NCBI GenBank assembly: GCA_963210315.1
Contig: OY723249.1
Location: forward strand, 62,001-126,000
Source of the DNA: Rhynchopus euleeides
Taxonomy: Eukaryota; Euglenozoa; Diplonemea; Diplonemida; Diplonemidae
Length of the DNA: 64,000 nt
Direction: 5' to 3'
The notes under the pieces are model-generated. The model saw only the letters and a list, made by a program, of their open reading frames with translations, was not told the DNA's origin and made no database searches. Each line of letters begins with the position of its first letter. Position 1 is the stretch's first letter. Positions 28,401 to 31,400 of the stretch are shown here, one piece after another. The translations under genes and the position numbers were made by a program.

Positions 28401-31400
28401 CGACTTCTCGATGCTGGTCACCTTCGCGCTGATCTGCTGCAGCACGTCTGTCAACTCGGCAGACACTCCTGTGGGCACAGACGTTGGTGCTGGGGTCGAA
28501 CGCAGGTCGTCGAGAGTACTCCGCTCAAGCTCTGCCTCGGCCGCCACACGTACCTCAGATGGCGGACCTGTGGATGACACAGTGACCTCGTCCTCCAGCA
28601 CAATCACGTGTGTATCGTAGAGGGGTGTCGGGAATGTCCCACTGGAGCGCAGCTCACGGAGTTCCTCACGTTCGTGAGCAACCTCAGCCTGAGCTTCCTG
28701 CACCTGCGCTGCGTCGCTCCCGATGCTGCCTGTGTCGGCGTTACGCAACCCGCGCACCTCTGCAGTCAGCGCACGCACCTGTTCGGCAAGGTCCCCAGAA
28801 TCACTTCCAAGTGACGTCGCCATCTGCTGAAGGCGTGGTGCCTCTGGGTGTGATGTTGCCTGCAGCTTCTTCACGAGCTCCTCCTGCATCTGGAGGACAG
28901 TCTCAGGTGTCACCGCATCAGACTCAAGGCGCTCCACCTTCGCCCCGATCTGCTGAAGGAGGGCAAGCACCTCACTTTGCTGCTCCCTGGGCTGCTGAGG
29001 GTCTTGCAGCTGCTGTAAACGGACGGACGTCTTGAGGTCGTCCAGATCATCACGTGCATCTTGCGCTTCCCTGCGCGAGGCTGCCCGTTCGCCGTGATCA
29101 TCCACGGTGGGACTTGACACCACGTCGGTATCCGTCTCGCTGCGTGCAGCAAGCTCTTGTGCGATGTCCTGACGAAGTCGCGTCGCCCACTCGGGTTCCT
29201 GCTCGTCCTGCGTGTGGGTACCAACCTGTGCGGCAACAGCGGCTGCCTCACGACGAGCTGCCTCCCAAAGGTTCTGCAACTCTCCCAGCTCTGCACGTTC
29301 CCGCGCGGCCTCTGAAGCAGCCTCTGACACACCGCCAGGAGACACCTCTTCCTCTGCCTGTTCGTGGTGATCCGCAAGGTCGCGCAGGCGCTGTGCTGCA
29401 GACACTGTGGATGCGCTTCGGTCACGCGTGGTGTTGGAGTCAATAGCAGGATCCTCGGCAGACACGGGTGTGGCACCACGCAGCTCCTGGAGAAGCTCTG
29501 CACGCATGGCCCCGACTGCCTGTTGCAGGGTGTCGGGCGTCACTGACGACTTCTCGATTCTGGTCACCTTCGCGCTGATCTGCTGCAGCACGTCTGTCAA
29601 CTCGGCAGACACTCCAGTGGGCACGGACGTCGGTGCTTGGGTCGAACGGAGGTCGTCGAGAGCACTCTGCTCAAGCTCTGCCTCAGCCTTCGCCACACGC
29701 ACCTCAGATGGCGGACCTGTGGATGACACAGTGACCTCGTCATCCGGCACCATCACGTGTGTATCGTGGAGGGGTGTCGGGAAGGTACCACTTGAGCGCA
29801 GCTCACGGAGTTCCTCACGCTCGTGTGTAACCTCAGCTTCAGCTTCCTGCACCTGCGCTGCGTCGCTCCCGATGCTGCCTGTGTCGGCGTTGCGCAACTC
29901 GCGCACCTCTGCACTCAGCGCACGCACCTGTTCGGCAAGGTCCCCAGAATCACTTCCAAGTGACGTCGCCATCTGCTGAAGGCGTGGTGCCTCTGGGTGT
30001 GATGTTGCCTGCAGCTTCTTCACGAGCTGCACGACTGTTTCGGGGGTGACCGCATCAGACTCCAGACGGTCCACCTTCGCCCCGATCTGCTGAAGGAGGG
30101 CAAGCACCTCACTTTGCTGCTCCCTGGGCTGCTGAGGCTCTTGCAGCTCCTGTAAACGGACGGACGTCTTGAGGTCGTCCAGATCATCGCGTGCATCCTG
30201 CGCTTCCCTGCGCGAGGCTGCCCGTTCGACGTCATCATCCACGGTGGGACTTGACACCACGTCAGTATCTATCTCGCTGCGTGCAGCGAGCTGCTGTGCG
30301 ATGTCCTGACGAAGTCGCGTCGCCCACTCGGGTTCCTGCTCGTCCTGCGTGTGGGCACCAACCTGTGCGGCAACAGCCGCTGCCTCACGACGAGCTGCCT
30401 CCCAAAGGTTCTGTAACTCTCCCAGCTCTGCACGTTCCCGTGCGGCCTCTGCAGCAGCCTCTGACACACCGCCAGCCGACGCCTCTTCCTCTGCCTGGTC
30501 GTGGTGATCCGCAAGGTCGCGCAGACGCTGTGCTGCAGACACTGTGGATGCGCTGCGGTCACGCCCTGAGTCGCCTTGAACAGCAGTCGTCGCATCCGCG
30601 GCAGACACGGGTGTGGCACCACGCAGCTCTTGGAGAAGCTCTGCACGCATGGCCCCGACTGCCTGTTGCAGGGTGTCGGGCGTCACTGACGACTTCTCGA
30701 TGCTGGTCACCTTCGCGCTGATCTGCTGCAGCACGTCTGTCAACTCGGCAGACACTCCTGTGGGCGCAGACGTTGGTGCTGGGGTCGAACGCAGGTCGTC
30801 GAGAGCACTCCGCTCAAGCTCTGCCTCGGCCTTCGCCACACGCACCTCAGATGGCGGACCTGTGGATGACACAGTGACCTCGTCATCCGGCACCATCACG
30901 TGTGTATCGTGGAGGGGTGTCGGGAAGGTACCACTGGAGCGCAGCTCACGGAGTTCCTCACGTTCGTGAGCAACCTCAGCTTCAGCTTCCTGCACCTGCG
31001 CTGCGTCGCTGCCGATGCTGCCTGTGTCGGCGTTGCGCAACTCGCGCACCTCTGCAGTCAGCGCACGCACCTGTTCGGCAAGGTCCCCGGAATCACTTCC
31101 AAGTGACGTCGCCATCTGCTGAAGGCGTGGTGCCTCTGGGTGTGATGTTGCCTGCAGCTTCTTCACGAGCTGCACGACTGTTTCGGGGGTGACCGCATCA
31201 GACTCCAGACGGTCCACCTTCGCCCCGATCTGCTGAAGGAGGGCAAGCACCTCACTTTGCTGCTCCCTGGGCTGCTGAGGCTCTTGCAGCTCCTGTAAAC
31301 GGACGGACGTCTTGAGGTCGTCCAGATCATCGCGTGCATCCTGCGCTTCCCTGCGCGAGGCTGCCCGTTCACCGTCCTGATCGACGCTCGGACTTGACAC